Of a stretch of DNA of 64,000 nt, positions 1 to 8,671 are shown one piece after another. Under the pieces are notes generated by a model, which was given only the letters and a program-made list of their open reading frames with translations, had not been told where the DNA came from and searched no databases. This DNA comes from Kitasatospora sp. NBC_00315 (GTDB lineage Bacteria > Actinomycetota > Actinomycetes > Streptomycetales > Streptomycetaceae), in NCBI RefSeq assembly GCF_041435095.1, contig NZ_CP108025.1, positions 4,154,001 through 4,218,000 of the forward strand, written 5' to 3'. Position 1 is the first letter of the stretch. Each line of letters starts with the position of its first letter. The position numbers and the translations under genes are program-made.

Positions 1-2412
1 CAGCCGCGGATGACCCGTGCCGAGATGCGCAAGGCCGGCCAGAAGGGCGGCGGCGGTGAACCGCCGACCGGGAGGGCCGCCGCGCAGGCGGGCCCCGGCA
101 AGAAGCGCTTCATCGACTACCCGCGGTTCGGCAAGTCGGGCGTGCGTCGCTGGCTGCCGTCCTGGCGGATCTGGCTCTCCGGCTTCCTGCTGGTCTTCGG
201 CGGCGGCGTCGCCGCGGTCGGCATCGCGTACGCCAACACGACGATCCCCCAGGTCCACGACCTGGTGAACGACCAGAACAACATCTACTACTGGGCCGAC
301 GGTTCGGAGATGACCCGCACCGGTGACACCAACCGGCAGGTCGTCCCGCTCAGCCAGATCAACACGAACGCCCAGAACGCGGTCATCGCCGCGGAGAACG
401 AGACGTTCAGGACCGACAGCGGCATCGACCCCAAGGGCATACTCCGCGCCCTCTACAACATGGCGAAGGGCGGCGAGACGCAGGGCGCCTCGACCATCAC
501 CCAGCAGTACGTCAAGAACGCCTATCTGACGCAGGAACAGACCCTGGACCGGAAGGTCAAGGAGTTCTTCATCACTCTGAAGATCAATCAGAAGCTGGAG
601 AAGAACGACATCCTCGAGGGGTACCTGAACACCAGCTGGTTCGGCCGGGGCTCCACCGGTATCCAGGCCGCCGCGCAGTCGTACTACGGGGTCAACGCCA
701 AGGACCTCGACCTCTGCCAGAGCGCCATGCTGGCCAACCTGCTCAAGGGCGCGGCCGTCCAGGACCCCACCCTCAGCGCCGCCAACCACGCCCGTGCGGA
801 GGGCCGCTGGAAGTGGATCCTGGACCGGATGGTCATCACCAAGGCGATCACCGCCGAGGACCGCGCCAAGTGCACGACCTTCCCCGAGCCGATCGCCAAG
901 AAGCCCGCGGCGAACATGAACGGTGAGGTCAGCTACCTGGTCGACATCGCGTCCAACTACGTGATGAACACCGACAAGACCATCATCCAGGCGAAGCTCG
1001 ACCGCGGTGGCTACAAGATCTACACCACCTTCCAGAAGGACAAGGTCGACGCGCTCAAGAAGGCCGTGGACGACGTCCAGAGCGAGACGCTGAACCCGGC
1101 CAAGCGCCCCGACAAGGACAAGTTCGTCCAGGTCGGCGCGGCCTCGGTGGTCCCGGGTGACGGCGCGATCGTGGCGATCTACGGCGGGCCCGGCGTGGAG
1201 AACAACCACTACACCAACAACGCCGACGCCAAGGGCATCCAGGTCGGCTCGACCTTCAAGCCCTTCGTCCTGGCGACCGCCATGCAGAACGGTGTGCTGA
1301 CCGCCACCGACAAGCAGGGCAAGCCCGAGCGGATCAACGCGGACAGCCGCTACCTCGCCGACGACCTGAGCGAGATCCGCAAGCCGGACGGCTCGCTGGT
1401 CATCGGCGACGACGGCAAGCCCTACCGGCAGAAGAACGAGGACTCCGGCAAGCGGGGCTACGTCTCGCTCCGGCAGGCCATGCAGTGGTCGTACAACGTG
1501 CCCTTCGTCCAGCTCAACCAGGACGTGGGCGGCCAGAACGTGGCCGACATGGCGGAGAAGCTGGGCCTGCGCAAGGACACCTTCACCGACCCGAAGACGC
1601 CCACCTTCGCGATCGGCACCTCCGCGCAGAGCGCGATCCGGATGGCCACCGGCTACGCCACCTTCGCCGCCAGCGGCAAGGAGGCCGACCCGTACTCGGT
1701 GACCAAGGTCGAGTTCAGCGGCAAGGAGCAGCCGGGCTTCACCAAGCCGGCGCCCAAGCAGGTGCTGGACGCGGCCGTCGCCGACAACATCACCGACGTC
1801 CTGGTGAACGTCGCCAAGAACGGTACGGGTAGCAAGAGCAACGCGCTCGGCCGCCCGGTGGCCGGCAAGACCGGTACCACCGACGAGAACAAGTCGGCCT
1901 GGTGGGTCGGCTACACGCCGCAGCTCTCCACCGCCGTCTCGATGTGGCGCGAGGACCCGAGCAACCCGGGTCTGCTCACGCTGAACGGCACCGGCGGCAA
2001 GGACTCCAACCACGGTGGTGACACCCCGACGGAGATCTTCACCCGGTACATGAAGGCCGCCCTGGCGGGTCAGGACAAGCTGAGCTTCCCGACCCCGCAG
2101 CCGGTCGGCACCCAGCTCGACTCCTCGGGTGCCCCCGTCTCGGCCTCTCCGTCCGCCTCCGCCTCGCCCAGCGAGACGGTGCCGGTGGCCCCCGACCCGG
2201 GCATCCCGGCCCCGCAGCCCAGCGCGACGGTGCCGACCTGCGCGCCCGGTCAGGACTGCTCGGGCACCTCGCCGAGCCCGACCGCGACCAGGACCCGCCC
2301 CGGCGGCGGCTCGACCTGTCTGCTCGGGCTTCCCTGCGCCTCGCCGAGCGCCAGCTCCACGGACACCACCAAGCCGAGCGGAAAGCCGAGCTCCTCGGGC
2401 GCCCCGGGCTGA
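1..2412 (+). CDS. Bifunctional penicillin-binding protein (class A PBP), 5' end cut by window edge
   Basis: This is a class A penicillin-binding protein. It polymerises lipid II glycan strands and cross-links stem peptides on the outer face of the membrane. An N-terminal basic cytoplasmic segment is followed by one membrane anchor (roughly residues 48-75 counted from the ATG at 10). The glycosyltransferase-51 domain shows ENETFR and GASTITQQYVKN. The transpeptidase domain shows the three penicillin-binding motifs: STFK (in GSTFKPF), SYN (in QWSYNVP) and KTGT (in AGKTGTT). The tail after about residue 690 is a Ser/Pro/Thr-rich extracellular extension. The reading frame is open to base 1, so the ATG at 10 may be internal and the true start may lie upstream of the window. 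A strong hairpin follows the stop. The family assignment is very secure; the specific paralogue name is not. Confidence 0.93.
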   Translation, partial: QPRMTRAEMRKAGQKGGGGEPPTGRAAAQAGPGKKRFIDYPRFGKSGVRRWLPSWRIWLSGFLLVFGGGVAAVGIAYANTTIPQVHDLVNDQNNIYYWADGSEMTRTGDTNRQVVPLSQINTNAQNAVIAAENETFRTDSGIDPKGILRALYNMAKGGETQGASTITQQYVKNAYLTQEQTLDRKVKEFFITLKINQKLEKNDILEGYLNTSWFGRGSTGIQAAAQSYYGVNAKDLDLCQSAMLANLLKGAAVQDPTLSAANHARAEGRWKWILDRMVITKAITAEDRAKCTTFPEPIAKKPAANMNGEVSYLVDIASNYVMNTDKTIIQAKLDRGGYKIYTTFQKDKVDALKKAVDDVQSETLNPAKRPDKDKFVQVGAASVVPGDGAIVAIYGGPGVENNHYTNNADAKGIQVGSTFKPFVLATAMQNGVLTATDKQGKPERINADSRYLADDLSEIRKPDGSLVIGDDGKPYRQKNEDSGKRGYVSLRQAMQWSYNVPFVQLNQDVGGQNVADMAEKLGLRKDTFTDPKTPTFAIGTSAQSAIRMATGYATFAASGKEADPYSVTKVEFSGKEQPGFTKPAPKQVLDAAVADNITDVLVNVAKNGTGSKSNALGRPVAGKTGTTDENKSAWWVGYTPQLSTAVSMWREDPSNPGLLTLNGTGGKDSNHGGDTPTEIFTRYMKAALAGQDKLSFPTPQPVGTQLDSSGAPVSASPSASASPSETVPVAPDPGIPAPQPSATVPTCAPGQDCSGTSPSPTATRTRPGGGSTCLLGLPCASPSASSTDTTKPSGKPSSSGAPG

Positions 2413-2474
2413 GGCGCTCCGGACGGCGCCCGGCGGCCGGGTGAGGCGTCCGGTGCCCCGGTGGGGCAGCGGTG

Positions 2475-2516
2475 AACAGCGGTGGCGGTCCTCTTCGGAG
2501 GGCCGCCACCGCTGTT
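2475..2516. terminator. Intrinsic terminator-like hairpin after the PBP gene
   Basis: A perfect 14-bp inverted repeat has arms AACAGCGGTGGCGG (2475-2488) and CCGCCACCGCTGTT (2503-2516), with a 14-base loop and a short T run after it. It lies about 60 bases past the PBP stop and probably ends that transcript. A possible GTG start for the next gene at 2482 falls inside this hairpin, which argues against that start. Confidence 0.75.
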
Positions 2517-2622
2517 TCGTCCGGTGGCCGTCGCCCGCTCCGCCCGGCCCCGCCGCCGACCCGGGACGCCGGTGACGGGGGCCTCCTCGTCCATCCGGAA
2601 CAGGTGCGGCAGGATGTCCGCC

Positions 2623-4254
2623 ATGACGTCGAGCGCGCGTGACGAATCCGCCGGGCCGCAGCGGCCCGAAGAGGCCGGTGCGGCCGCCCACGCCCCGGTG
2701 GCGCAGGCCGGTGACCCGTCGGGGGCATCCGCCGGCCCGGCCGGCCCGCTGCCGGACACGGTCGTCGTCCCGGCGGACGAGGACCCGGTCGCGGCGGCCG
2801 GCAGCGAGGTGATCGGCGGCCCGCCCGGGCGCCGGGCCCTGCTCGGGGTCTCCTGGTGGATCCCGGTGCGGTTCCTGGCACTGGCGGTCATCGTGACCTC
2901 GGTGCTCGGCATGCTGCAGAAGGCCTCCTGCTACGAGAGCGGCTGGTTCCAGGCGGGCTCGCCGCAGTACATCCACGCCTGCTACAGCGACATCCCGCAC
3001 CTGTTCACCGGCCGGGGCTTCGCCGAGGGGCTGCACCCCTACGTCGACAAGATCCCGCAGGGGTCGCCGGACATGCAGTACCTGGAGTACCCGGTGCTGA
3101 CCGGTCTGTTCATGCAGATCGCGGCCTGGCTCACCCCCGGCGGCGGCAGCGGACAGCAGCAGGAGCAGTGGTTCTGGCTGATCAACGCCGGTCTGCTGAT
3201 GGCCTGCGCCGTGGTCGCCGTGGTGGCCGTCTCCCGCACCCACCGCCGCCGCCCGTGGGACGCCCTGCTGTTCGCCCTCGCCCCCACCCTGGCGCTCAAC
3301 TCGACCGTCAACTGGGACCTGCTGGCGGTCGCGCTGGCGGCGGTCGCGATGGCCTGCTGGTCCCGGTCGAAGACCGTCCTGGCCGGCGTCTTCATCGGTC
3401 TGGCCACCGCCGCCAAGCTCTACCCGGTGCTGCTGCTGGCCCCGCTGCTGTTCCTCTGCTGGCGGGCCGGCCGATGGCGGGCCTTCTGGCAGGCCGTCGG
3501 CGGCGCGCTCGGGGCCTGGCTGCTGGTCAACGTCCCGATCATGGCGGCGAACTGGGACGGCTGGGCGACCTTCTACACCTTCAGCAAGCACCGCAAGGAG
3601 GACTACGGATCCTTCTGGGTGATCCTCATGCAGGATCGCGGCGTCGGCCTGGAGAACCTCGACAGCTACATCGCCGGCCTGATGGTCCTCTGCTTCCTCG
3701 GCATCGGCTGGCTGGCGCTCACCGCCCCGCGCCGCCCGCGCTTCGCGCAGCTGGCGTTCCTGATCGTGGCCGCGTTCATCCTGACCAACAAGGTGTACTC
3801 GCCGCAGTACGTGCTCTGGCTGATCCCGCTCGCGGTGCTGGCCCGGCCGCGCTGGCGCGACTTCCTGATCTGGCAGGCCTGCGAGGTGCTGTACACCCTC
3901 GGCATCTGGTCCCACCTGGGCTTCGTCACCAGCCCCAAGCAGCACGGGATCGGCGACTCCTGGTACCACTTCGCGGTGGTGCTGCACCTGCTGGGCACGC
4001 TGTACCTCTGCGGCGTGATCATCCGCGACATCCTGCTGCCGGACCGCGACCCGGTCCGCTGGGACGGCAGTGACGACCCCTCCGGCGGTGTGCTCGACCT
4101 CGCCCCGGACGTCTTCGTGCTGGGCGCGGCCCGCCGGATCGAGGAGGAGGAGAGTTACGCGCAGTACGCCCCCGCCGGCGCCGAGGGCTGGCTGACCGCC
4201 CCCGACCCGGCGCAGCAGGACGACGACGCCCTGGCGTGGCCTGCGGAGCACTGA
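2623..4254 (+). CDS. GT87-family (DUF2029) polytopic membrane glycosyltransferase
   Basis: This is a multi-pass membrane protein of the GT-C type, most like the glycosyltransferase 87 family that transfers sugars (often mannose) from polyprenyl-phosphate donors on the outer membrane face. After a roughly 70-residue acidic and Pro/Ala-rich cytoplasmic N-terminus come about ten hydrophobic helices. An early extracytoplasmic loop holds ACYSDIPHLFTGRGF and LEYPVLTG, which is where this family carries its acidic catalytic residue. A soluble acidic C-terminal tail ends the protein. The start was placed at the ATG at 2623; an in-frame ATG at 2614 is equally possible. The longer frame back to 2482 runs through a terminator hairpin and is rejected. 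The acceptor cannot be told from sequence; the cell-wall neighbours suggest an envelope role. Confidence 0.8.
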   Translation: MTSSARDESAGPQRPEEAGAAAHAPVAQAGDPSGASAGPAGPLPDTVVVPADEDPVAAAGSEVIGGPPGRRALLGVSWWIPVRFLALAVIVTSVLGMLQKASCYESGWFQAGSPQYIHACYSDIPHLFTGRGFAEGLHPYVDKIPQGSPDMQYLEYPVLTGLFMQIAAWLTPGGGSGQQQEQWFWLINAGLLMACAVVAVVAVSRTHRRRPWDALLFALAPTLALNSTVNWDLLAVALAAVAMACWSRSKTVLAGVFIGLATAAKLYPVLLLAPLLFLCWRAGRWRAFWQAVGGALGAWLLVNVPIMAANWDGWATFYTFSKHRKEDYGSFWVILMQDRGVGLENLDSYIAGLMVLCFLGIGWLALTAPRRPRFAQLAFLIVAAFILTNKVYSPQYVLWLIPLAVLARPRWRDFLIWQACEVLYTLGIWSHLGFVTSPKQHGIGDSWYHFAVVLHLLGTLYLCGVIIRDILLPDRDPVRWDGSDDPSGGVLDLAPDVFVLGAARRIEEEESYAQYAPAGAEGWLTAPDPAQQDDDALAWPAEH

Positions 4255-4271
4255 GCGGGCCGCGCGTACGA

Positions 4272-4314
4272 CGGGCCGGTGGCCGGTACCCCCTGGGTAC
4301 CGGCCACCGGCCCG
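4272..4314. terminator. Bidirectional terminator between convergent genes
   Basis: A perfect 19-bp inverted repeat (arms 4272-4290 and 4296-4314, 5-base loop) fills the 79-bp gap between the convergent glycosyltransferase and alanine-racemase-like genes. It can end transcription from both sides. Confidence 0.8.
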
Positions 4315-4333
4315 TTCGTGGTGTCCGGCCGGG

Positions 4334-5368
4334 TCAGCGGTCCACCACGCGGTCGAAGTGCGTGGTGGTGTGCCGCACCTGGAGGGTGAGCTCGTCGCCG
4401 ATCACCGGGGGCCGCGCCTCGGAGGACAGGAACAGCAGCGACACCTGCATGTGCGGGGGCTCGGCGAACCAGAGCTGGCGGCCCTCCCAGTTGTAGGGGG
4501 AGCGGGTCTTGTTGACGGTCGCCAGGCCGGCGCGGGCGATGCCCTTGGCGCGGGAGGAGACGCCCTGCACGTACTTCGGCGCCTCCAGCCCGATGCCGTG
4601 CGCCGTACCGCCGGTGACCACCACCAGGTGGCCGTCCGAGGGGGCCGGGTGCTGGCGGTAGCCGTACCGGTCGCCCTTGACCACCGGGGTCACGTCGAGG
4701 ACGGTCGCCCGGACCTCCAGCGCGCCGGCCTCGCCCAGCCAGAGCCGGGTGCCGATCCGGGCCCGGAACACCGTGCCCGGGTAGCGCTCGGAGAGCCTGG
4801 CCATGCCGGCCGAGCCGAGGTGGCTGACGAAGACGGTGCGGACCGGCAGGCCGGCCGCGGTGGCCGCGTCCACCCAGTGGGCGACCTCGTCCACCGGGTC
4901 GGAGCCGTCCGGGCGGTCCATCGGCAGGTGCAGGGCCAGGCCCTCGAAGGAGATGCTGTCGACCAGTTCGGCCACCGCGGCGAGGTCGCCCGCGCCGATG
5001 CCGTGCCGGCGCATGCTGGTCATGCACTCCACGACCACCCGCGCCCCCGGCACGGCGCGCAGCGCCGGCAGGCTCGCCACCGTCCGGATCACCCGGGCGT
5101 GCGGCAGCGCCAGTACCTCCTCACCGATCCGGTAGGGGGTCAGCACCAGCAGCTCGCCGCCGTACCAGGTGGCCGCGTCGGCCGCCTCGTACGCGGTGCC
5201 GACCGCCAGGATGCCCGTCCCCAGCTGGGTCGCCTCTTCGGCGAGCCGCTGGTTGCCCAGCCCGTAGCCGTTGCCCTTGGCCACGGGCACCAGACCGGGG
5301 AACTCGGCCAGCACGGAGCGCTGGTGAGTACGCCAGCGGTCGGTGTCGAGGTAGAGCGACAGCGTCAT
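4334..5368 (-). CDS. Alanine-racemase-like PLP-dependent protein next to femX
   Basis: This 344-residue protein has the fold-type III (alanine racemase) plan: an N-terminal PLP barrel and a smaller C-terminal beta domain. The segment VAKGNGYGLG near residue 29 matches the position of the racemase PLP lysine motif. A later GDRYGYRQ resembles the region that carries the second catalytic base (tyrosine) in true racemases. It is a little shorter than typical Alr (about 370-390) and diverges in both motifs, so the substrate is unclear. It lies 43 bp downstream of femX on the same strand, so the two are probably co-transcribed. That pairing suggests a job in supplying or editing amino acids for peptidoglycan, which is inference. 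No frameshift is seen. Confidence 0.78.
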   Translation of the reverse strand: MTLSLYLDTDRWRTHQRSVLAEFPGLVPVAKGNGYGLGNQRLAEEATQLGTGILAVGTAYEAADAATWYGGELLVLTPYRIGEEVLALPHARVIRTVASLPALRAVPGARVVVECMTSMRRHGIGAGDLAAVAELVDSISFEGLALHLPMDRPDGSDPVDEVAHWVDAATAAGLPVRTVFVSHLGSAGMARLSERYPGTVFRARIGTRLWLGEAGALEVRATVLDVTPVVKGDRYGYRQHPAPSDGHLVVVTGGTAHGIGLEAPKYVQGVSSRAKGIARAGLATVNKTRSPYNWEGRQLWFAEPPHMQVSLLFLSSEARPPVIGDELTLQVRHTTTHFDRVVDR

Positions 5369-5411
5369 CGGGTCATCTCCCGGAGGAATGGGGGCAGGGG
5401 GCGGTGGGGGC

Positions 5412-6530
5412 TCAGCGCCGCGACATGTAGATGTCGAGGGCCTTGTGCAGCAGCTTGTTGAGCGGGAAGTCCCACTCGCCGAGGTACTCGGCGGCCTGGC
5501 CGCCGGTGCCGACCTTGAACTGGATCAGGCCGAACAGGTGGTCGTTCTCGTCCAGGGTGTCACTGATGCCCCGCAGGTCGTAGACGCCCCCGCCGAGCGC
5601 GTACGAGTCGCGCATCATCCGCCACTGGATGGCGTTGGACGGCTTCACCTCGCGCTTGTGGTTGGCCGAGGCGCCGTAGGAGTACCAGACGTGCTCGCCG
5701 ACCACCAGCATGGTGGTCGCGGCCAGCGGCTCGCCCTCGTGGTAGGCGATGTAGAGCCGCATCCGGTTCGGGTCCTCGGCCGTCAGCGCGTTCCACATCC
5801 GCTGGAAGTACGAGAGCGGACGCGGCGTGAAGCGGTCGCGCTCGGCCGTCACCAGGTACAGCTGGTGGAAGACCGCCAGCTCCTCGTAGCCGCCCTGGAC
5901 GACCTCGACGCCGCTCTTCTCGGCCTTCTTGATGTTGCGCCGCCAGAGCTGGTTGAAGCCCTTCTGGATGTCGTCCAGCGAGCGGTTGGCCAGCGGCACC
6001 TGGAAGACGTACCGAGGCTGGACGTCGCCGAAGCCGGCGCCGCCGTCGTCGCCCTGCAGCCAGCCCGACTTGCGCAGCCGGTCGGCGACCTCGAAGGCGC
6101 GGGCCTCGTACCAGTCGGCCTCGACGTCGCGCAGGCGCTTGGCCTGCTTGGCGGCGATCGCCTCCTTGATGGTCGGCGCGTCCCAGCGCCGGATCACCAC
6201 CGGCGGGCCCATCTTCACCGAGAACGCGCCCTGCGCCTTCAGGTGCGCCAGCATCGGCTCCAGCCAGCGGTCCAGGTCGCGGTCGAACCAGTCGATCACC
6301 GGGCCCTCGGGCAGGTAGGCCAGGTAGCGCTTGATCTTGGGCAGCTGGCGGTACAGCACCAGACCGGCGCCGACGATCGCGCCCGACTCGTCGATCCAGC
6401 CGATCGACTCGGTGCGCCACTCCGCCTTCACGTCGCCCCAGGAGGGCACCTGCATGTGGCTCGCCGAGGCGCGGGTGCGGATGAAGGCGAGGTGCTCCTC
6501 GCGGGTGATCGTCCTCAGGCGCAGACTCAT
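5412..6530 (-). CDS. femX: FemX-type peptidoglycan cross-bridge aminoacyltransferase
   Basis: This is a FemABX-family (GNAT-fold) enzyme that transfers an amino acid from aminoacyl-tRNA to lipid II at the membrane surface. In streptomycetes FemX adds the first glycine of the interpeptide bridge to LL-diaminopimelate. The 372-residue length fits the family. N-terminal lines such as WGDVKAEWRTESIGW and the C-terminal YDLRGISDTLDENDHLFGLIQFKVGTGG are hallmarks of the MurM/FemX group. The C-terminal GNAT half includes GEPLAATTMLVVGEHVWYSY. The start ATG at 6530 gives the normal N-terminus. It is the first gene of a two-gene minus-strand operon with the alanine-racemase-like protein. The activity is well supported by the family; the amino acid used is inferred from the taxon. 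Confidence 0.9.
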   Translation of the reverse strand: MSLRLRTITREEHLAFIRTRASASHMQVPSWGDVKAEWRTESIGWIDESGAIVGAGLVLYRQLPKIKRYLAYLPEGPVIDWFDRDLDRWLEPMLAHLKAQGAFSVKMGPPVVIRRWDAPTIKEAIAAKQAKRLRDVEADWYEARAFEVADRLRKSGWLQGDDGGAGFGDVQPRYVFQVPLANRSLDDIQKGFNQLWRRNIKKAEKSGVEVVQGGYEELAVFHQLYLVTAERDRFTPRPLSYFQRMWNALTAEDPNRMRLYIAYHEGEPLAATTMLVVGEHVWYSYGASANHKREVKPSNAIQWRMMRDSYALGGGVYDLRGISDTLDENDHLFGLIQFKVGTGGQAAEYLGEWDFPLNKLLHKALDIYMSRR

Positions 6531-6720
6531 GCTCGGTGCTCCTTGTTGGTCGGGCTGGCTGCCCAGGGTCTGGCTGTGACCCTATCGTCCGGATGCCGGA
6601 CCGCCACGGGGGCGGGCAGTGCGACGCCCCCGTCCCGGTGGCCTGTGCTCGGACAGTACGGGGCGGGGGCGCCGAGGGGTCCGCCGTCGGCGGCCGCGGT
6701 GGCGCGTCAGCGCGCGGGGC

Positions 6721-7017
6721 TCACCAGAGTCCGCCGTGGGCGATGCCCAGGTAGAAGCCCCATGCGGACATGCCCGTCGCGATGACCAGCACGAACCGCT
6801 CGGCCGTGGTGACCGAGATGAACTGGCCCCACATCCCGGCGATCACGCCGAAGAGGCCGGCCAACGCGGTCAGCAGATGGAGGTCGTAGAAGAACGAGGT
6901 CGTGAAGGCCAGGACCCCGAGCAGGGCGGTGACGCCCACCAGGGTGTTCTCGCGGGGGTGCCGGTGACCGTCGGTGTTGAGGGTGAGCGCGGGGAACCGG
7001 TTCGTGGACAGTGCCAT
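6721..7017 (-). CDS. Small conserved membrane protein (98 aa)
   Basis: This 98-residue protein begins MALSTNRFPALTLN and then has three hydrophobic stretches: TLVGVTALLGVLAFTTSFF, LLTALAGLFGVIAGMWGQF and FVLVIATGMSAWGFYLGI. It is probably a small three-helix membrane protein. The start at 7017 was chosen over a longer frame beginning at 7098 because a near-perfect ribosome site (AGGAGGTGGG, minus strand) stands four to five bases upstream of this ATG. It is transcribed away from rpsF. The function is not known; I recognise no motif beyond the membrane segments. Confidence 0.7.
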   Translation of the reverse strand: MALSTNRFPALTLNTDGHRHPRENTLVGVTALLGVLAFTTSFFYDLHLLTALAGLFGVIAGMWGQFISVTTAERFVLVIATGMSAWGFYLGIAHGGLW

Positions 7018-7119
7018 GGATCCCACCTCCTGAGGAGGAACGAGCAGGCGGTCGCGTCCATCGCGGCCGTTCCGTCCAGATTGCGGCGGTTGGGGCATGG
7101 ATCACAACCCCTATGCGTT

Positions 7120-7148
7120 TTGTTCGTCCGACCGGGTGCGGGTAGGCT
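7120..7148 (+). promoter_or_regulatory. Probable sigma-70 (HrdB-type) promoter of the rpsF operon
   Basis: TTGTTC (7120-7125) and TAGGCT (7143-7148) are separated by 17 bp, a good match to the streptomycete housekeeping promoter. This would give a leader of roughly 170 bases before rpsF. The 310-bp gap from 7018 to 7327 holds this site and the start region of the divergent small membrane gene. The leader could contain an S6:S18 autoregulatory structure of the kind described for rpsF in other bacteria, but I did not resolve one. Confidence 0.5.
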
Positions 7149-7327
7149 GTGCGGTCTGCACTGGTGTAGTTGTGCCCCTTCGTGCCCACTTCCGGGTTCG
7201 GGCGGGCCGAGTGTCGGAGCCGGCCGCTACGGTGAGCCGGTGTCGTCACTACTCCGGTGCCGACGCTGCACAACCCTCCTGCCACGGAGAGACCGTGGCC
7301 GTTGAGTCCAAAGGAGGTGGGTTACCC

Positions 7328-7618
7328 ATGCGTCACTACGAGCTGATGGTCATCCTCGACCCGTCGGTCGAGGAGCGCGCTGTCTCCCCCCTGATCGAGA
7401 ACTTCCTCAACGTCGTCCGCACCGGTGGCGGCAACGTGGAGAAGGTCGACACCTGGGGCCGTCGCCGTCTGGCCTACGAGATCAACAAGCAGTCCGAGGG
7501 CATCTACTCGGTCATCGACCTCAAGGCCACGCCTGAGATCGTCAAGGAGCTCGACCGCCAGCTCAGCCTGAGCGAGTCGGTCCTCCGGACCAAGGTCCTG
7601 CGCCCGGACACCCACTGA
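7328..7618 (+). CDS. rpsF: 30S ribosomal protein S6
   Basis: This is ribosomal protein S6, which binds the central domain of 16S rRNA together with S18. The 96-residue sequence starts [19 protein letters not shown] and has the typical [15 protein letters not shown] segment. The ATG at 7328 follows a very strong ribosome site (AAAGGAGGTGG, ending at 7320). A longer in-frame extension upstream to 7097 is rejected because S6 always starts at this point. It is the first gene of the rpsF-ssb-rpsR-rplI operon, interrupted after its stop by a parS site. The assignment is certain. Confidence 0.98.
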   Translation: MRHYELMVILDPSVEERAVSPLIENFLNVVRTGGGNVEKVDTWGRRRLAYEINKQSEGIYSVIDLKATPEIVKELDRQLSLSESVLRTKVLRPDTH

Positions 7619-7656
7619 GTCACCTCTGACGCCTCCGGGCGTCGGGTGACTCGCGT

Positions 7657-7680
7657 CGTGTGTTTCACGTGAAACACACG
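7657..7680. other. parS: parS chromosome-partition site (ParB binding)
   Basis: TGTTTCACGTGAAACA at 7661-7676 is the bacterial parS consensus, and the symmetry extends to a perfect 24-bp palindrome at 7657-7680. It lies in the 104-bp gap between rpsF and ssb. In Streptomyces, ParB binds many parS sites clustered around oriC to form the segregation complex. This site therefore places the window in the origin-proximal part of the chromosome. The site is read directly; ParB binding is inferred from the consensus. Confidence 0.93.
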
Positions 7681-7722
7681 GCGAGCATTGAACGCGGACT
7701 CCACCGAGAGGTCACCACCACC

Positions 7723-8340
7723 ATGGCAGGCGAGACCGTCATCACCCTCGTCGGCAATCTCGTCGACGATCCCGAGCTGCGCTTCACCCCGTCGGGTGCG
7801 GCGGTCGCGAAGTTCCGCATCGCGTCCACCCCCCGCACCTTCGACCGCCAGACGAACGAGTGGAAGGACGGCGAGAGCCTCTTCCTCACGTGCAACGTCT
7901 GGCGGCAGCCGGCGGAGAACGTGGCCGAGTCGCTGCAGCGCGGCATGCGCGTCATCGTGCAGGGCCGACTGCGCCAGCGGTCTTACGAGACCAAGGAAGG
8001 CGAGAAGCGGACGGTCTTCGAGGTCGAGGTCGACGAGGTCGGCCCGAGCCTGCGCTCGGCGACCGCCAAGGTCACCCGGGCCAACCGGTCCGGTGCGCCG
8101 GGCGGTTCCGGCGGCCCCGGTGGTGGCAGCGGCTTCGGCGGCGGCCAGCAGGGCGGCGGCGGGTACGGCGGCGGGCAGCAGGGCGGCGGTGGCTGGGGTG
8201 GAAACTCCGGCGGCGGCCAGTCCGGCCCGTCCGACGACCCGTGGGCGTCCAGTGCCCCTTCCACTGGTGGAAACCAGGGCGGCGGCGGCAGCTGGGGCGC
8301 CCCGGCCGGTGGCGGCTTCTCGGAAGAGCCCCCGTTCTAG
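7723..8340 (+). CDS. ssb: Single-stranded DNA-binding protein
   Basis: This SSB protects and organises single-stranded DNA at replication forks. The N-terminal OB-fold (about residues 1-115) begins [21 protein letters not shown] and contains [20 protein letters not shown] and [24 protein letters not shown] strands. A long Gly/Gln-rich linker follows, and the acidic tip EEPPF is the usual partner-binding C-terminus. The start is the ATG at 7723, with GAGAGG about ten bases upstream. A longer open frame reaches back through the parS site but lacks SSB-like sequence. It sits between rpsF and rpsR as in most actinobacteria. The assignment is certain. Confidence 0.97.
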   Translation: MAGETVITLVGNLVDDPELRFTPSGAAVAKFRIASTPRTFDRQTNEWKDGESLFLTCNVWRQPAENVAESLQRGMRVIVQGRLRQRSYETKEGEKRTVFEVEVDEVGPSLRSATAKVTRANRSGAPGGSGGPGGGSGFGGGQQGGGGYGGGQQGGGGWGGNSGGGQSGPSDDPWASSAPSTGGNQGGGGSWGAPAGGGFSEEPPF

Positions 8341-8417
8341 AGCTGACAGATTTCGTGCGGTCCGGTCACCCGCGTTGACCCGCGGGCCCGGTCCGTGAAA
8401 CCCAAATGGAGCACACG

Positions 8418-8654
8418 ATGGCGAAGCCGCCTGCTCGCAAGCCTAAGAAGAAGGTTTGCGTCTTCTGCAAGGACAAGGTCAACTACGTTGACTACAAGGA
8501 CACGAACTTGCTCCGCAAGTTCATCTCCGACCGCGGGAAGATCCGCGCCCGCCGGGTCACCGGCAACTGCACCCAGCACCAGCGCGACGTCGCCACGGCC
8601 GTGAAGAACAGCCGTGAGATGGCGCTGCTGCCCTACACCAGCACCGCGCGCTAA
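8418..8654 (+). CDS. rpsR: 30S ribosomal protein S18 (zinc-motif form)
   Basis: This is ribosomal protein S18, the partner of S6 on the small-subunit platform. The 78-residue protein starts [20 protein letters not shown]. It has the CVFC pair plus a later GNCTQHQ, so it is the cysteine-containing form that can bind zinc. Streptomycetes often carry a second, cysteine-free S18 elsewhere that is used when zinc is scarce; that copy is not in this window. The ATG at 8418 was chosen over the upstream in-frame ATG at 8406 because S18 begins at MAKPP. It lies in the rpsF operon 17 bp before rplI. Confidence 0.97.
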   Translation: MAKPPARKPKKKVCVFCKDKVNYVDYKDTNLLRKFISDRGKIRARRVTGNCTQHQRDVATAVKNSREMALLPYTSTAR

Positions 8655-8671
8655 GAGAGGGTGACCGAATA

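Noticed and set aside
2482..2622. Longer N-terminus of the GT87 glycosyltransferase starting at GTG 2482
   Set aside because: The start lies inside a perfect terminator-like hairpin and the added residues are Arg/Pro-rich without membrane-protein character.
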